Shown in pieces: positions 1 through 10,595 of a stretch of 64,000 bases of DNA (the stretch's first letter is position 1; the number at the start of each line of letters is the position of its first letter). This DNA is from Zygnema cylindricum (lineage: Eukaryota > Streptophyta > Zygnematophyceae > Zygnematales > Zygnemataceae): NCBI GenBank assembly GCA_037447655.1, contig JBBHKE010000967.1, positions 322,802 through 386,801 of the forward strand. Direction: 5' to 3'. A program made the position numbers and the translations under genes. The notes under the pieces were generated by a model. It had not been told where the DNA came from. It searched no databases and saw only the letters and a program-made list of their open reading frames with translations.

Positions 1-465
1 TAATTATAAACACAAAATTATTTAGACATACGAAAACCGTCAGCCCGTATATTTTGACGTCATTATGACGTTAGTACTATTTGTCTTATAGATATATACT
101 ATTTGTCTCTACTCATACTGTTGTCGTTTAACTAAAAAATTTTCACATGTAAATTCATGTAAATGTTCACACGAGCGAGAATGTTGTCGACAAACGAAGC
201 TATGCAAACGTGTTTTTTTCGATGCGATTTTTTTTTTTTTGTTTAGTGCAATTTCACATGCGAGCGCGATTCTATTAAATTATTTTTTGTACCTTTTTAC
301 TTATAAAATTACAATTTTGCACAGTCAGACGTTGTCCGTACTCCACATTATTTAAAACGAACCTATATTAGGATTTTTTACGCTAATTAAAATTTTCCTT
401 AAATAGCATAATGAAAAAAATCGAATCATTTACTCTATTTAACGTGATAGAGTCGAAATTTAAGG

Positions 466-515
466 CGACCGAATTAGCGCTATTTACTCTAATTACGATT
501 CGCTATGTAGTGTAC
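466..515. repeat. MITE family B terminal fragment
   Basis: A right-hand terminus of the inverted-repeat family seen complete at 3035-3252 and 52527-53236. It reads GAATTAGCGC, then a TTACTCTAATTACGATTCGC stretch, ending near GTAGTGTA. Read on the minus strand it starts TACACTACATAGCGAATCG, close to the 52.5-kb terminus (CACTACACCGCGAATCG). I could not find the partner end, so this is called a fragment. Confidence 0.45.
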
Positions 516-1018
516 GGAAATTGAGAACACGACAACGTGGCGTGATGTGACGGGATCGCACGCGCAAAAAATTAAAGTTCGATACTGTACGTTACTTAAC
601 CGGTATTGATAACACGACATTTTGGCGTGACGTCGATTTTGTCTGGACTTTCATCATACCACTACAACCACGTGAAATACAACAAATAAGATTGTACCAC
701 GTGTCTCTTTCCTTTGTCACCAAAGACGCCAATCCTAACTTAAAACCCTCAACGGCTCAAGATCTTACACAAAAAACATCGACGGTCAATTATCGTTGTC
801 ACCAGAGACGAAGGCGACTACAATGCTTTTCCCTTTTAGAAAAAGGGCAAAGCAAAAACTATGTCGGAAGTTTTGTATAGGAGCTGCGAGGAAAAACGTA
901 TGTATCATTGAAAAGCTTCAGTTTAGTACGAGTGTATTCGGTTGAAATCTTTTTTGGTACGGTGATGGAAATGAATTTAGTGAAGTTTTGTGAAGTGTTT
1001 TTTACAACATATTTTTTC

Positions 1019-1120
1019 CGTACACACTTGTCCAATTGTTCATCCGACGGTTTCGATAAAAGACGAGATTCGCACTTTCCGATCGGCGGTCTCCAATCGA
1101 TGATACGACAAGTGTGCACG
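1019..1120. repeat. 102-bp inverted-repeat element, copy 1 (MITE family A)
   Basis: The ends are inverted copies: CGTACACACTTGTCC at 1019-1033 and CGACAAGTGTGCACG at 1106-1120. The interior is imperfectly palindromic around a GACGG/CGATCGG core. A second copy of the same length and orientation lies at 2383-2484. It is too short to code and resembles a MITE or foldback element. Confidence 0.55.
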
Positions 1121-2382
1121 TCGTAAAAATTTGTTAAGTGAAAAAAAACCTAAAAAAAACGGAACACGGAAAGATAGAGGGCCAAAAATCCACTTTCGGA
1201 TACTTGGATTTAAGAAAATGCTGAGAGCATGGAAATTCATCCTGACAGTATTTATGACGGCAAGCTGACAAAAAATCAAAATGTCGGTACGTAATATATT
1301 TGATCAGCTGGCCTACTTGGGAGTTCAATATTTTGTCCTTAGGGGAGCGCCGGATCGCCCTCTCATTTTGAGATTAGGTACAGCCGTACAAGTAAGGACC
1401 TAATTCGTACAATAAAATCTTCGGAAAATCTGCTGATGCTGCCTTGGTACGGAATGGTACACAGCCAATGAGGGAATCTTGCGACAAACAACAGTTGGCC
1501 ACTGGGGAATCTTATTTCAGAAAAGCCGGCAATGCTGGATTTTTTTTGTCGTTTAGTCTTTTAGGTAGTATGATTATAAGCCGTACTGAACCTGATTGAC
1601 ATTTGATAACGCATTTTTTGCCTCGTCCTATACGAGGACGGTATCTAATTTTGAGTACTGTAGAGGTCGCGTATAGTACGGAGTAGCCACAGATGGAGCC
1701 AAGGAACTGAAGTGAAAATGTTAAATGTCAAATCTTCGTACAAAACGACAAAGCATAAAACATTTTTAGGGTTAGGTTTCAATCAGGTTTAGGGCGTAGG
1801 GTTTGATGTTTAATTGCTTACGATCCAATTCTAAATTCAATCGCCGTCATTGCAAAACGACGACGGATCGTACGGATTTAGCTCATTGGTCCACTTTGAG
1901 CTTAGGACCAATTGGGCCAATTTTGAGAATTTGAGTCCTTAGGGTGAAAGCCGATCTAGCCGCGGGGAATATCGTTGTCGATTTTTAATTTGCGACACGT
2001 GTCATATAGGAAAGGGAAGAATTATAGCATGCAAGCAAATCGCCCGTGAAAATATCATAGAATCTTTCATGACTGAAAAAGTGGAATATGATTGGTCTAA
2101 CTTTATGGATCTATCCAAGAAAAGAGTCCGAAACGAGTAGAGTGGCCGTAATTTGATTTATGAAGAGAGCAGTTTAAATGCCGAAAAAAATGCCACGTGG
2201 CATACAGCGCGACCATAACCGGATCATTGCTCCAACGACCTGTTGCCACCCGAATCGTGGCCTAGTAATGAGTGCCCAGCCCGTCAGGGTTTTGGGGTCA
2301 AAAAATATTCATATAGCTGTTAGCAACACCGTGTATCTTTATTATTGTTGATGTTATTTCTGTTGCTTAAAGCATCTTTTTT

Positions 2383-2484
2383 CCTACAAATTTGTCCGAT
2401 TTTGGATCGGACGGTTGCGAATGAGTAGTAGACTCTCAGCTTCCTATTGGTCGTCTCAAATTGACAATCCGACAAGTGTGTACG
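2383..2484. repeat. 102-bp inverted-repeat element, copy 2 (MITE family A)
   Basis: It aligns end to end with 1019-1120. Shared blocks are TTGTCCRATT, a GACGGTTKCGA core and the right end CCGACAAGTGTGTACG. The left end is more decayed (CCTACAAATTTGTCC). Equal length and collinear blocks argue for two copies of one element rather than chance palindromes. Confidence 0.5.
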
Positions 2485-3034
2485 GAGAAGAGATGTTTTA
2501 AGTGGCAAAAAAATCATTAACTTTAAAAGAGATTCACGGTGTACCGTCCAGTTTATACTCTGTAGAGCCATCGGACGGACGTGATTGGACGATCTAAAGA
2601 TCTCCCAACTGGTCTAAATTTTACAGTTCAGATTTCATTTGGCAGTGGCAGTCTTTTTTGGAATCATCGCAAAGTCTTCCCTCGACACCATGATATGATT
2701 TCCTGCTTGCTTAACGAACAATATCAGAAGATTTTGTCGCTATTATGAGCATGCGGGAGCGAAAGATTCGGCGTCGAGAACCATCCGTACTGATTATGAT
2801 CTGATGGAAAATTAGTCAGACAGTTAAATATCATGTCAGAGAAAATTTTATTTTTGAAACAATGGTCCTTACCGAAGTACAACGAGAATTCCGGTTACCG
2901 TCTGTCAGACGGCCGGCCGATACAGAGTCAGCCTCAATATTCGCCGGCAAGAACGGGTAAATGTAGAGATGGAATCCGCGGGAACTGCGGCGGAGGGAAA
3001 GGTACAACAAGATATATGTACGGTATGCTACAGT

Positions 3035-3252
3035 ACACCGCCAATGGTTATTAGCGTGTAAGTTTTTTTAGAGTATACGAATAATTAGCGTGGTTTACGC
3101 TAATTGGAAATTTGAAAATTTTCGAAGAAATCGTCCATTCTAATTAGGAATTAGGGTTTTTCTTAAATATTGTGGATAATTATATTTGAGAATAACAAAA
3201 AAAAAAGCGGGACGGAATTAGCGTACACAACGCTAATAACGATTGGCGGTGT
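3035..3252. repeat. 218-bp MITE with 23-bp terminal inverted repeats (family B)
   Basis: The left end ACACCGCCAATGGTTATTAG (3035 onward) and the right end 3230-3252 are reverse complements over 23 bp with one mismatch. Subterminal sequence also repeats GCGTA/CGCTAATT words. There is no coding capacity. A target-site duplication is not obvious, so the superfamily is unassigned. Related termini occur at 466-515, 4471-4554, 52161-53071 and 52527-53236. Confidence 0.6.
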
Positions 3253-3699
3253 CCATACCTTATGACTGCGGGGCATTGGGTCATAAAACTGACAATACTG
3301 AGGTTTAAGGTTTAAATTTAAAGACCGCTCTTTTTGTCGTAGGAAAAGAACGCAGCATACCATTCATTAGATTTAAAACGTTTAAACGTCACCTATTCGA
3401 ACGCGCGAACTCTTAACAAACATACAACTGTCGACACGGGAGATTAAAATTCGTACCACTTGCATAAATGTAGAAAACCCTAAATGTGTCGGGATGGATA
3501 ATGGATATCAACCCATGTGCTCGGTTCTGTTCATAGAGGTACCAAACGCATAAAACCAAAGTTGTTCAATTCGTACGGATCTGGACAAATTTTACGATTT
3601 TTAAGTCGTATCTGTCGATTCTAAACTTTTCGTAAATTATGTATGGTATTTTTTGTACGGAAAAATACCAAAATGTAATTTTTATTTGTCCCCTTAAAC

Positions 3700-4150
3700 A
3701 AACCCTACAAAATCATTAAAAATCATAGAAAGTACGGAAAACATACGGAAAGTGTACCCTAACGACCGTAAAAGTACAAAAGTTATAAGGCACTTGTACT
3801 TTAATACATGGGAATGTACGAAAATGTACTCTAACAACCTCAAAATCCCCATTAAAAAACCCTAAAAAGTACGAATATATACAGACACTGTACGTTTAAA
3901 TGTATGGAAAATGTAAAGTGGTTGTACTTAATTACACCTGAATACACGGGAATGTACCATAACAACCCTAAAATCCCATCAAATAACCCTAAAAAGTACA
4001 AAAATATACGAACACTAAACATCAATGTACGAAAACTTAAAGTAGTTTTACTGAAATATAAAAGAAGGTACCCTATAAACCCTAAAAAATCCTTAAATAA
4101 CTAAAAAAAAGTGGAAATATACAAACATTGTGAATTGTAAATGTACCACA
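3700..4150. repeat. Degenerate tandem array, unit about 110-135 bp
   Basis: About four diverged units follow each other. Each contains a CCCTAAAA-type block, then AAAGTACGAAAATATACGAACAC-like sequence, then a GTACTTTAATACAYGGGAATGTAC-like block. The CCTAAAA blocks start near 3703, 3838, 3964 and 4070. The CCCTAAA words resemble plant telomere-type sequence but do not form a simple telomeric array. Confidence 0.5.
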
Positions 4151-4470
4151 ACCGTACTGGTACAAAGTTGGGTATGCATTTTACTAACAATTCATTAGTG
4201 TTCGATGCGCATTCTACGTAGCAATCGTGAGTTTGATGCGTGCGCAATATGTGAATTGAACAACTATGCATGAAACACACACATAAAACGTTTCAAAAAA
4301 AATGAATATGCGCATGGAACAAATATAATATTGATAAAATGCGTTGACCGACTTTGACTTTATAACAATAATGATAATTTTTTTTTTTTTTATAAACAAT
4401 AGGAATACTAAAAAATCCAAACGGAACGAAACACATTTCAACGTCACTTCAAATATCTATCTATCTATTT

Positions 4471-4554
4471 ACATTGTGAATCACTATTATCGTTAAAAAC
4501 GCCAATTCAAAGCCCCCAAATTTTGACCTTTGAACCATAAATAGAATAAATAAC
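4471..4554. repeat. MITE family B terminal fragment
   Basis: The sequence GAATCACTATTATCGTTAAA followed by CCCCCAAATTTTGACC closely matches, read inward, the minus-strand end of the element at 53170-53236 and also the 52527 end. A right-hand partner is uncertain: a weak candidate lies near 4800-4840. Confidence 0.45.
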
Positions 4555-5399
4555 TACTTTTTTTGAGGTAAAAAAGATACTGTTTCATTAACGTTAGTGT
4601 AATCTAAGAAATCTGTCAATCTGTCCTAAAATAACTCATTTTTGTTTTACATCGACACGAGAAATTGGGTGAGTCTCTATAGAAAAGCGCAATCAAATTT
4701 GATTTCAAATCATAAAGACAAGGGAAAATCACGAAAAAATTGTTCCCAAGTGTTCAAGCGTGAAATGTGTGAATACACACTATCGCGGCTACAATATGGG
4801 GATGTGATCCAAATTAGTGTTAGCTCAATAATTTATCGTGATTTTATTTTAGCAAAAGGTCTTTTAATCTAAAATAGAGTTGATGATGTTAAATTTTTAA
4901 TTACATTAATTACTTTTGAACTATAGTAAAGATCCACCATTACGTATAATTCCAAGCATTTTCCTAACATTCTATCGTATACGAAAAGCATACGAATTTT
5001 ACAAAAAGTTCAAAATCTAGAAAAAATAACGCATTTTGGTAAAAAGTCAAAATTCGTATGGCTAACCTCTATGGTTTTATTCATGTGTACTAATTTTTGT
5101 AGTATTAACTGTATATTTAGGTCTTAAAAAAAAAACAAACTTTAAACCGAGGGTGAAGCGTGTTAGACCAAAAGCTGGTTGTTTACACAAATTCGTAACT
5201 TTTTACACTATGTTTTAGCGTTTTTATTTTATTTTATCCTCAAAACAACATTACATATGATCCGACCATGAGTTTAAAAAGGTCAAAAAATTAACATTGA
5301 CCATTGGATTACACTTAAGTATTCATCCGCGAAGAAATCGCTCTATCAGGATTTATCTTTGGTGACCCACCTCGGGGAAGTGGCTACTAACTTACAAAA

Positions 5400-6360
5400 T
5401 GTGTAGTATGGCTACACGCGGAAGTTTGAAAAGAGTATTTTATAGGTTCTATATTTTCTATCTGTGTGCAGGTTTTCTTTATTTAAAAGTCCTCCATACT
5501 TGTCGTAGTCACTGGAGACGTAAGACAACCATGGTTGACTTCAAGTAGCCAAAGCGACTGACTGAGGAAGGAGGCAGTCTTTTGCTACTACCCAAAATGC
5601 ATATGCCTTGAACAGGAGTTGATCCTGGTCCCTACAAAGTCATCGCCGATCCTCTCGCCTTATCCTCTTAGCCGTAGAAGAATAGATACATGTATGGGGT
5701 GCAACATTTATTTATACATTAAAGCGACGGCTAATCCATGTAGCCGAGCCAACTCGCAAAGACGCGCAGGTAAACCGACGGAATAAAGACGCAAATCAAA
5801 ACATGCAAAACATATTGACCGGACAGTCGTCTTTGCAGCCACAAACCCGGAATGAACTTTTTGCGGTTTTTCGGAGACACCGTCACGCGATGCCACATGG
5901 CGCCACATTATTGGGTATTGCAGAAGATGGGATGAGGATACATGGCTCTTCATTTGACCGGAGTTAACCGAAAGGCCATGTCTTAAAATGGCGGCACAAG
6001 AAGTACAATGGCCACTTTACCTTCTTGTAATCTATAGTGATCTTATTGGTCGAGGGTTTAGTAGTAGGTAGCTTTGAGTAGGCAGACCAAGACTTAGTGA
6101 AATCCAGGCACCTCTCTTTGAAAAAGCTTGTAACTATAAAGGTCATCTTTGACCAAATATAACTTACTACTCAGGGGAGCAAATTCAGAGATCTCTTGCG
6201 TCTCACTCAAGAGTGTTGGGCCTGACTAGGGTGGATTGGTAACAATATTTTTCTTACCGTGTGGCTGTTATTTAGCGAGATAGTAAAAAGAGAAAATATT
6301 ATCCTAGAAGCTTTGATTAAGCTCCATGCTTTGTGGGTCTATAGAGGCCACAGAGTTACA
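5400..6360 (+). repeat. 5' LTR of copia copy 1a (family 1)
   Basis: The stretch matches the other family 1 LTRs block by block: the CCATACTTGTNGTAGTCACT segment near 5490, ATGTATGGGGTGCAACATTTATTTA near 5692, the AACTATAAAGGTCATCTTTGACC segment near 6131, and the CACAGAGTTACA end at 6360. The start near 5400 is approximate because the terminal TG is not certain. The primer-binding site follows immediately. A tRNA-like A-box/B-box arrangement lies antisense at about 5610-5690. Confidence 0.6.
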
Positions 6361-7786
6361 CGTTATGGGCCCACCCTCTAGGGTACCCATTTTTAATGGA
6401 ACGGGGTTCATGTAATGGGAGACTAGGATGAATGGTGCACTTTTTGAAAAACGTCTATGCAGCATTGTGAGTGGTCGTGTGCGGCGGCCATCTCCAAATT
6501 TGAGAGTTCTACCCGGTTTTGGAGGAGTCAGATTCTCACGAGGACCAGAGAAAACACAAGAGGTAGATGATGACATAGAAAGCATTCTGTTGGATAAAGG
6601 CAAGGAGAACGGGAATGAAAATCTCACACCAATAGTTATTGGATCTCTACAAGTAGAGGCTATTCCAAAAACAAAGGCAAATGACATTAAAATTTGGGAT
6701 TTCAACAACACAGTGGTGACTTATTTTTGTCTCAAGTATTTTACTCAAGAAGTTGCTACTCCTCGCCTCAATGTGGACTAGGCGGCCGATATATGGGAGG
6801 CTCTTGTAAATATTTACATGAGTAGAACAATTTAGCAGAACAACTGATTGATCATAAGCTGGAAGCATATGCTTACAAAGGAGGAAAGATGCTTGATTTT
6901 TGTAATGATTTGTCCGGGTTGTTTATGGAGTTGGAGAGTATTGGAATGTACGAGACCGAGAAACAAAAGTTGAATACTTTGCTCATGAAGATTTCGGATG
7001 ATTATGAGAACATTGTTAACATGGTCTAGGATTTGCCAGACAGTTGAAAGTTCTAAAATTGCATTGTTGGGGTGATTCTATTATGGGAAAACTGAATGGA
7101 GATTCAGAGAGGAGGCAAGAGTGTTTAAGCATTGGCTGCTAAAAGTGACTAAAGCAATAAGGATTTCAAGAAACCTTATAAAAATTTTGGTGGAGAAGGC
7201 AAGGGAAAGATGTAGGCCTCCAAAAGAGCTTTGTCACTTCTGTAAGAAGTCGGGATATGACATGGCGGACTGTATACGATTGACAGAGCTGAGAATCATT
7301 GAAATATAGATTGGTAGATCTAACGGAGGAAAGACGAAAAAACTTGTGAAAACAGAAGTAAAGGGAGAAGATAATGAGGTTTTTGATGAGGAAGACGGCA
7401 AACTCCTACTCAACGAGCAGATGGAGATAAAGGCCAAGATAAAGATTCCAACGAAGCAGAAATATGCTTTCAGCGGAGTGAAAGAAGCTCTCGAAAAAGG
7501 TTTGATTAGAGACTTAGGTGTCTCTATGCACATGTGTATAGAGAAACATATGTTTACTAAAATGAGAAATATCCTTACTTTAGAGATAGAGTATGGGAAT
7601 GGGAGAGTAGAAACCACTAGCTCAGTTGTTGAAAATAGGAAATTTATAATTCTTATATTACTTGTAGTTCTTAGGGCCGAGACGATAGAAAATGCAAAGG
7701 AAAGGAAGCCATGGCTGTCCATGACAGCAAGCGCTAAGGGTAAAAGAGATAAAATGGGCCACTTCCAAAAAGTTGACCCATTCTAG
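6326..7786 (+). pseudogene. Broken gag-protease of copia copy 1a
   Basis: The frame opens at ATG 6326 inside the LTR, crosses the primer-binding site (read Val-Met-Gly) and continues into a family 1 Gag (MGPPSRVPIFNGTGF-like start). A stop at about 6413 and another after 6778 break it. Further on, fragments show a Gag zinc knuckle whose histidine is replaced (CHFCKKSGYDMADC, about 7231-7272) and a protease-like segment in which Asp-Ser-Gly has become Asp-Leu-Gly (about 7510-7530). Integrase and RT are missing. The copy is truncated near 7.7 kb. Confidence 0.7.
6361..6375 (+). promoter_or_regulatory. Primer-binding site, half-tRNA-iMet type (copy 1a)
   Basis: GTTATGGGCCCACC directly follows the LTR. 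It is complementary to the anticodon arm of plant initiator tRNA-Met (GGUGGGCCCAUAAC), not to a tRNA 3' end. Its ATG (6365) is in frame with the gag-like sequence that follows. Confidence 0.65.
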
Positions 7787-7850
7787 ATTTGAACCTGAAC
7801 TACGGGTTCAACATAGCGGGTTCACCTTATCCACTAAGGCATTGAATAAA
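7778..7850 (-). repeat. tRNA-like / SINE-like head (A and B boxes)
   Basis: On the minus strand an A-box-like TAGTGGATAAGG is followed about 35 bp later by a B-box-like GGTTCAAATC. This is the spacing of a tRNA-derived RNA polymerase III promoter. It does not fold as a convincing intact tRNA gene, so it is called tRNA-like. Confidence 0.3.
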
Positions 7851-8081
7851 TGATATTAATTAACGATTTCAAAAGTACTTAAAGTGTACTTCATTTGGTG
7901 ACGTACATTTAACCAACGGAGTACAACGACCACAAAGAACATTCTGCGTGCTGACAAATTGAACGGAAAACATTTTAAAGGAAATAATGAAACAGACAAA
8001 TCGCGTAAGCGTCGACGGCCTGAAATGGCTCTTTTGGCAGCTATGCCAAAATAGCCACAAATTAACACGTGGTAGGACATC

Positions 8082-8290
8082 TGAAATTTTGAGGCCTCTC
8101 TAGGCCCTCAAATATGCAGCTTATACTAAACCAATAGAATAACCCTGATCCCCTTTGCTTTCACCATGAATAACTGCCACCTTGACAGGTAATGACTTTG
8201 ACTAGCTTCACCCTTGTGAAGGCACAACTCCCCTGAGTCAATAACAAAAAGAATCAAGTAATTTGTGTTCAAAAGAGGTAATTAAAAGTT
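8082..8290 (-). repeat. Family 1 LTR fragment, minus orientation
   Basis: It matches the ends of other minus-oriented family 1 LTRs (36196 onward and 41271 onward): a TGAAATTTTGAGGCC terminus, then ATAACCCTGATCCC, the CACCATGAATAACTGCCACC block and the CTGAGTCAATAACAAAAAGAATC block. It is cut off before a (GA)n run at about 8318-8340. Confidence 0.55.
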
Positions 8291-8439
8291 CACTTCCCTA
8301 TTTTAGATAGACTTTAAAGAGAGAGAGAGAGAGAGAGAGGATCAAAAGCACGCCATGGTTACTACCTTATTTAGAATGTAGCAAATTTTGTGGACTTCTG
8401 TGTAGTCTTACGCCTTTTCCACAAAGGCATTTTCGAGAA

Positions 8440-9030
8440 AATACACTTGAAAGGTTTGACAAGTACTTAAACATTAACGCGACGGCTATTTAACACCAAA
8501 TTGACGACGAAGCGCATATCAAATAATTCATGCACGAACGCAAATCTGGACCGTGTAAATATATTTGATCAAACGGCTATCATTGTAGCCGCCACCGAGA
8601 ATGAGCTTTTGTCGGCCTTTGGAGATAACGTCACGCGATCATACGTGGCGCCACATTATTAGATACCAGAGAAGATAAGAGGAACCATGGCTCCCGATTC
8701 GACAGGCGTCACCTTGAATGCCATGTCGTATAATGGTCGTTTAATAAGTACATCGCTCATTAGTGAAGTTTAGGTACACCTCTCCAAAAGAGCTTGTAAC
8801 TATAAAGGTCATCTTTGACCAGCCATAACTAACTGTTCAAAGAAGCAAATTCAATGATTCTTTTTGCGTTGGACTCAAAGGAGTCTTGTCCTCACACGGG
8901 TGAGAGTGGTTAGAATATTTGTCTGCAAGGGTGGGAGATATTATTGGGGAAACCAAAGTGGGTTGATGTTATCGTAGTGGCTACTTGTGAACAACTCATT
9001 TTATGGGGCAACGGAGCCCACAGAATTTCA
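8440..9030 (+). repeat. Truncated 5' LTR of copia copy 1b (family 1)
   Basis: The region parallels the solo LTR at 12095-13332 read on the opposite strand. Shared blocks are GCGACGGCTATTTAA, ACGTGGCGCCACATTATT, CCATGGCTCCCGATTCGACAGG and CTATAAAGGTCATCTTTGACC. It ends CACAGAATTTCA at 9030, next to the primer-binding site. The first part of the LTR is missing. Confidence 0.6.
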
Positions 9031-9046
9031 AGTTATGGGCCCACCA
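9031..9046 (+). promoter_or_regulatory. Primer-binding site, half-tRNA-iMet type (copy 1b)
   Basis: AGTTATGGGCCCACC follows the LTR end directly. The 14 bases GTTATGGGCCCACC match the complement of the plant initiator tRNA-Met anticodon arm. The triplets GTT ATG GGC are in the gag frame. Confidence 0.65.
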
Positions 9047-10595
9047 CCTAAGGTGGCCATAAAGGATGGTGCAAGCATTATCTAGAAGGGAAAAGGAGGA
9101 GGACGACCCAATGAACAAGAAAAGGGAACTCAAAAGACATGTGTTTGTCACTTTTGCAGAACACCAGAACATTACATGGCTGACTACCCTAGATTGGAAA
9201 AATTAAGTATCAAATACGGGCAAGTGAACAACAACCAAGAGGAGAGCAGCAAAGAGGAGATGGAGGAGCTTCTCCGTAGTAAAAAAAGAGTTAATCAAAT
9301 GGAAATACCAAGGAAGCAAAATTGTGTATTTGGAGGTATGAGGGGGACACTGGAGGAAGGGTGGATAATTGATTCAAGTGCTTCAATGCACATGTGTAAG
9401 GACAAAAGATGGTTCACAAAATTGAGGAAGATCCCCTCAGTAGATATAGAGTGTGGGGATGGGACAGTAGTATATTCTAGCCTGGTCGGATCTGATGATC
9501 TGAAAGTGTTAATAGATGGAAAAACTTATATAGTCACCCTCTCAGATGTTCTTTATATCCCCTAGTTAAACAAAAATCTGATTTTTACCTTGGTCTTAGA
9601 TGAGAAGGACTTTATGACAAAAACATGTTAATGGGATATTCATCGCTTGCTTCAATGGTGAAGTATATGATAAAGCTCAAAAAGGTAGGCAAGGAATGTT
9701 CAAACTTGTTTTAAGTGGTGGAGAGAAAGGAGTTTTGTACTTGGGTATAAATGACAAGATGTTATGGCATAAGCGTCTGGGTCATGTTCACATGGATATA
9801 CTAGAGGAAATGAGAAATAAAAAGATATGTGGTGGACAGGAATACAAAAATGAGGTAATAACGGATGACTGTGCTAGATGTACTCTAAGAAAACTCCATA
9901 AGCTTCCATTCTCGAAAGCTGCAACTTTTAAAGGAGAGAAGGTTCTAGGTCTTTTCCATACTAATGTATGGGGCCAGCTCGGTTTCCATTAGCCGGTGGA
10001 AAGAGGTATATGCTCACCTTCACTTATGACTAGTCAAGATACTCGAAGGTATATTTTATAAGAACCAAAAGTGAGGTTTTTAGAGTGTTTAAAGAATACA
10101 AAACATGGAGTGAGAAGTTACACGAAACCTTTGTAAAGAGGATAAGTAGTAACAACGGGTGGGAATACACCTCAAATCAATTTGAATATTATTTAAAAGA
10201 AGAGGAAATTCAACATCAAAAAACCGTACCTTATTAATCTATAACAAAATGGAGTTGCAAAAAGACTGAATAGAACATTAAGGGAAAGTGCTGTGAGCAT
10301 GCTACGAGACAAGAGAAAAGGGAAACGATTTTGGGCTGAAACACTGAATTATGCTAAATACATAAAAAATAGAGTCCTCACCTCAACTTTAAAGGAGAAA
10401 AATCTATATGAAAAATGGACAAATAGAAAGCCGAATGTGTCTCATCTTAGAGTTTTTGGAAGTCAAGTATATAGTCAAGGATACAGACAAGTCTAATAAG
10501 AAGATGGATGCAAAGGGAAAGCCACGATATTTAGTTGGATCTGATGATGATGCAAAAGGATACAGAGTGTACGAATTAAAATGAAAAGATGTTAT
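9036..10595 (+). pseudogene. Broken gag-protease-integrase of copia copy 1b
   Basis: After the Gag start most of Gag is deleted. A zinc knuckle with its last Cys changed to Tyr (CHFCRTPEHYMADY) is at about 9149-9190. The protease motif reads WIIDSSASMHMC (about 9361-9396), with Asp-Ser-Ser in place of Asp-Ser-Gly. The integrase zinc-binding part (LWHKRLGHVHMDILEEM with a downstream CARC) is at 9757-9890, and catalytic-core remnants run to 10.5 kb with several stops. The copy is cut at 10595 by a solo LTR; pol sequence resumes at 11778. Confidence 0.75.

Larger units (their letters stand above)
1..5400. other. Non-coding, AT-rich intergenic region
   Basis: No convincing gene is seen. All reading frames are short (under about 90 codons), resemble no family and overlap on both strands. 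The stretch holds the short inverted-repeat elements and the tandem array listed separately. Between them (1-465, 516-1018, 1121-2382, 2485-3034, 3253-3699, 4555-5400) I see only AT-rich sequence with frequent GTAC/TACGG words and poly-A/T runs. It could be old decayed transposon sequence. Confidence 0.6.

Noticed and set aside
859-1328. Overlapping frames on both strands near 1 kb
   Set aside because: Short, mutually overlapping, include a palindromic repeat, and resemble no known protein.
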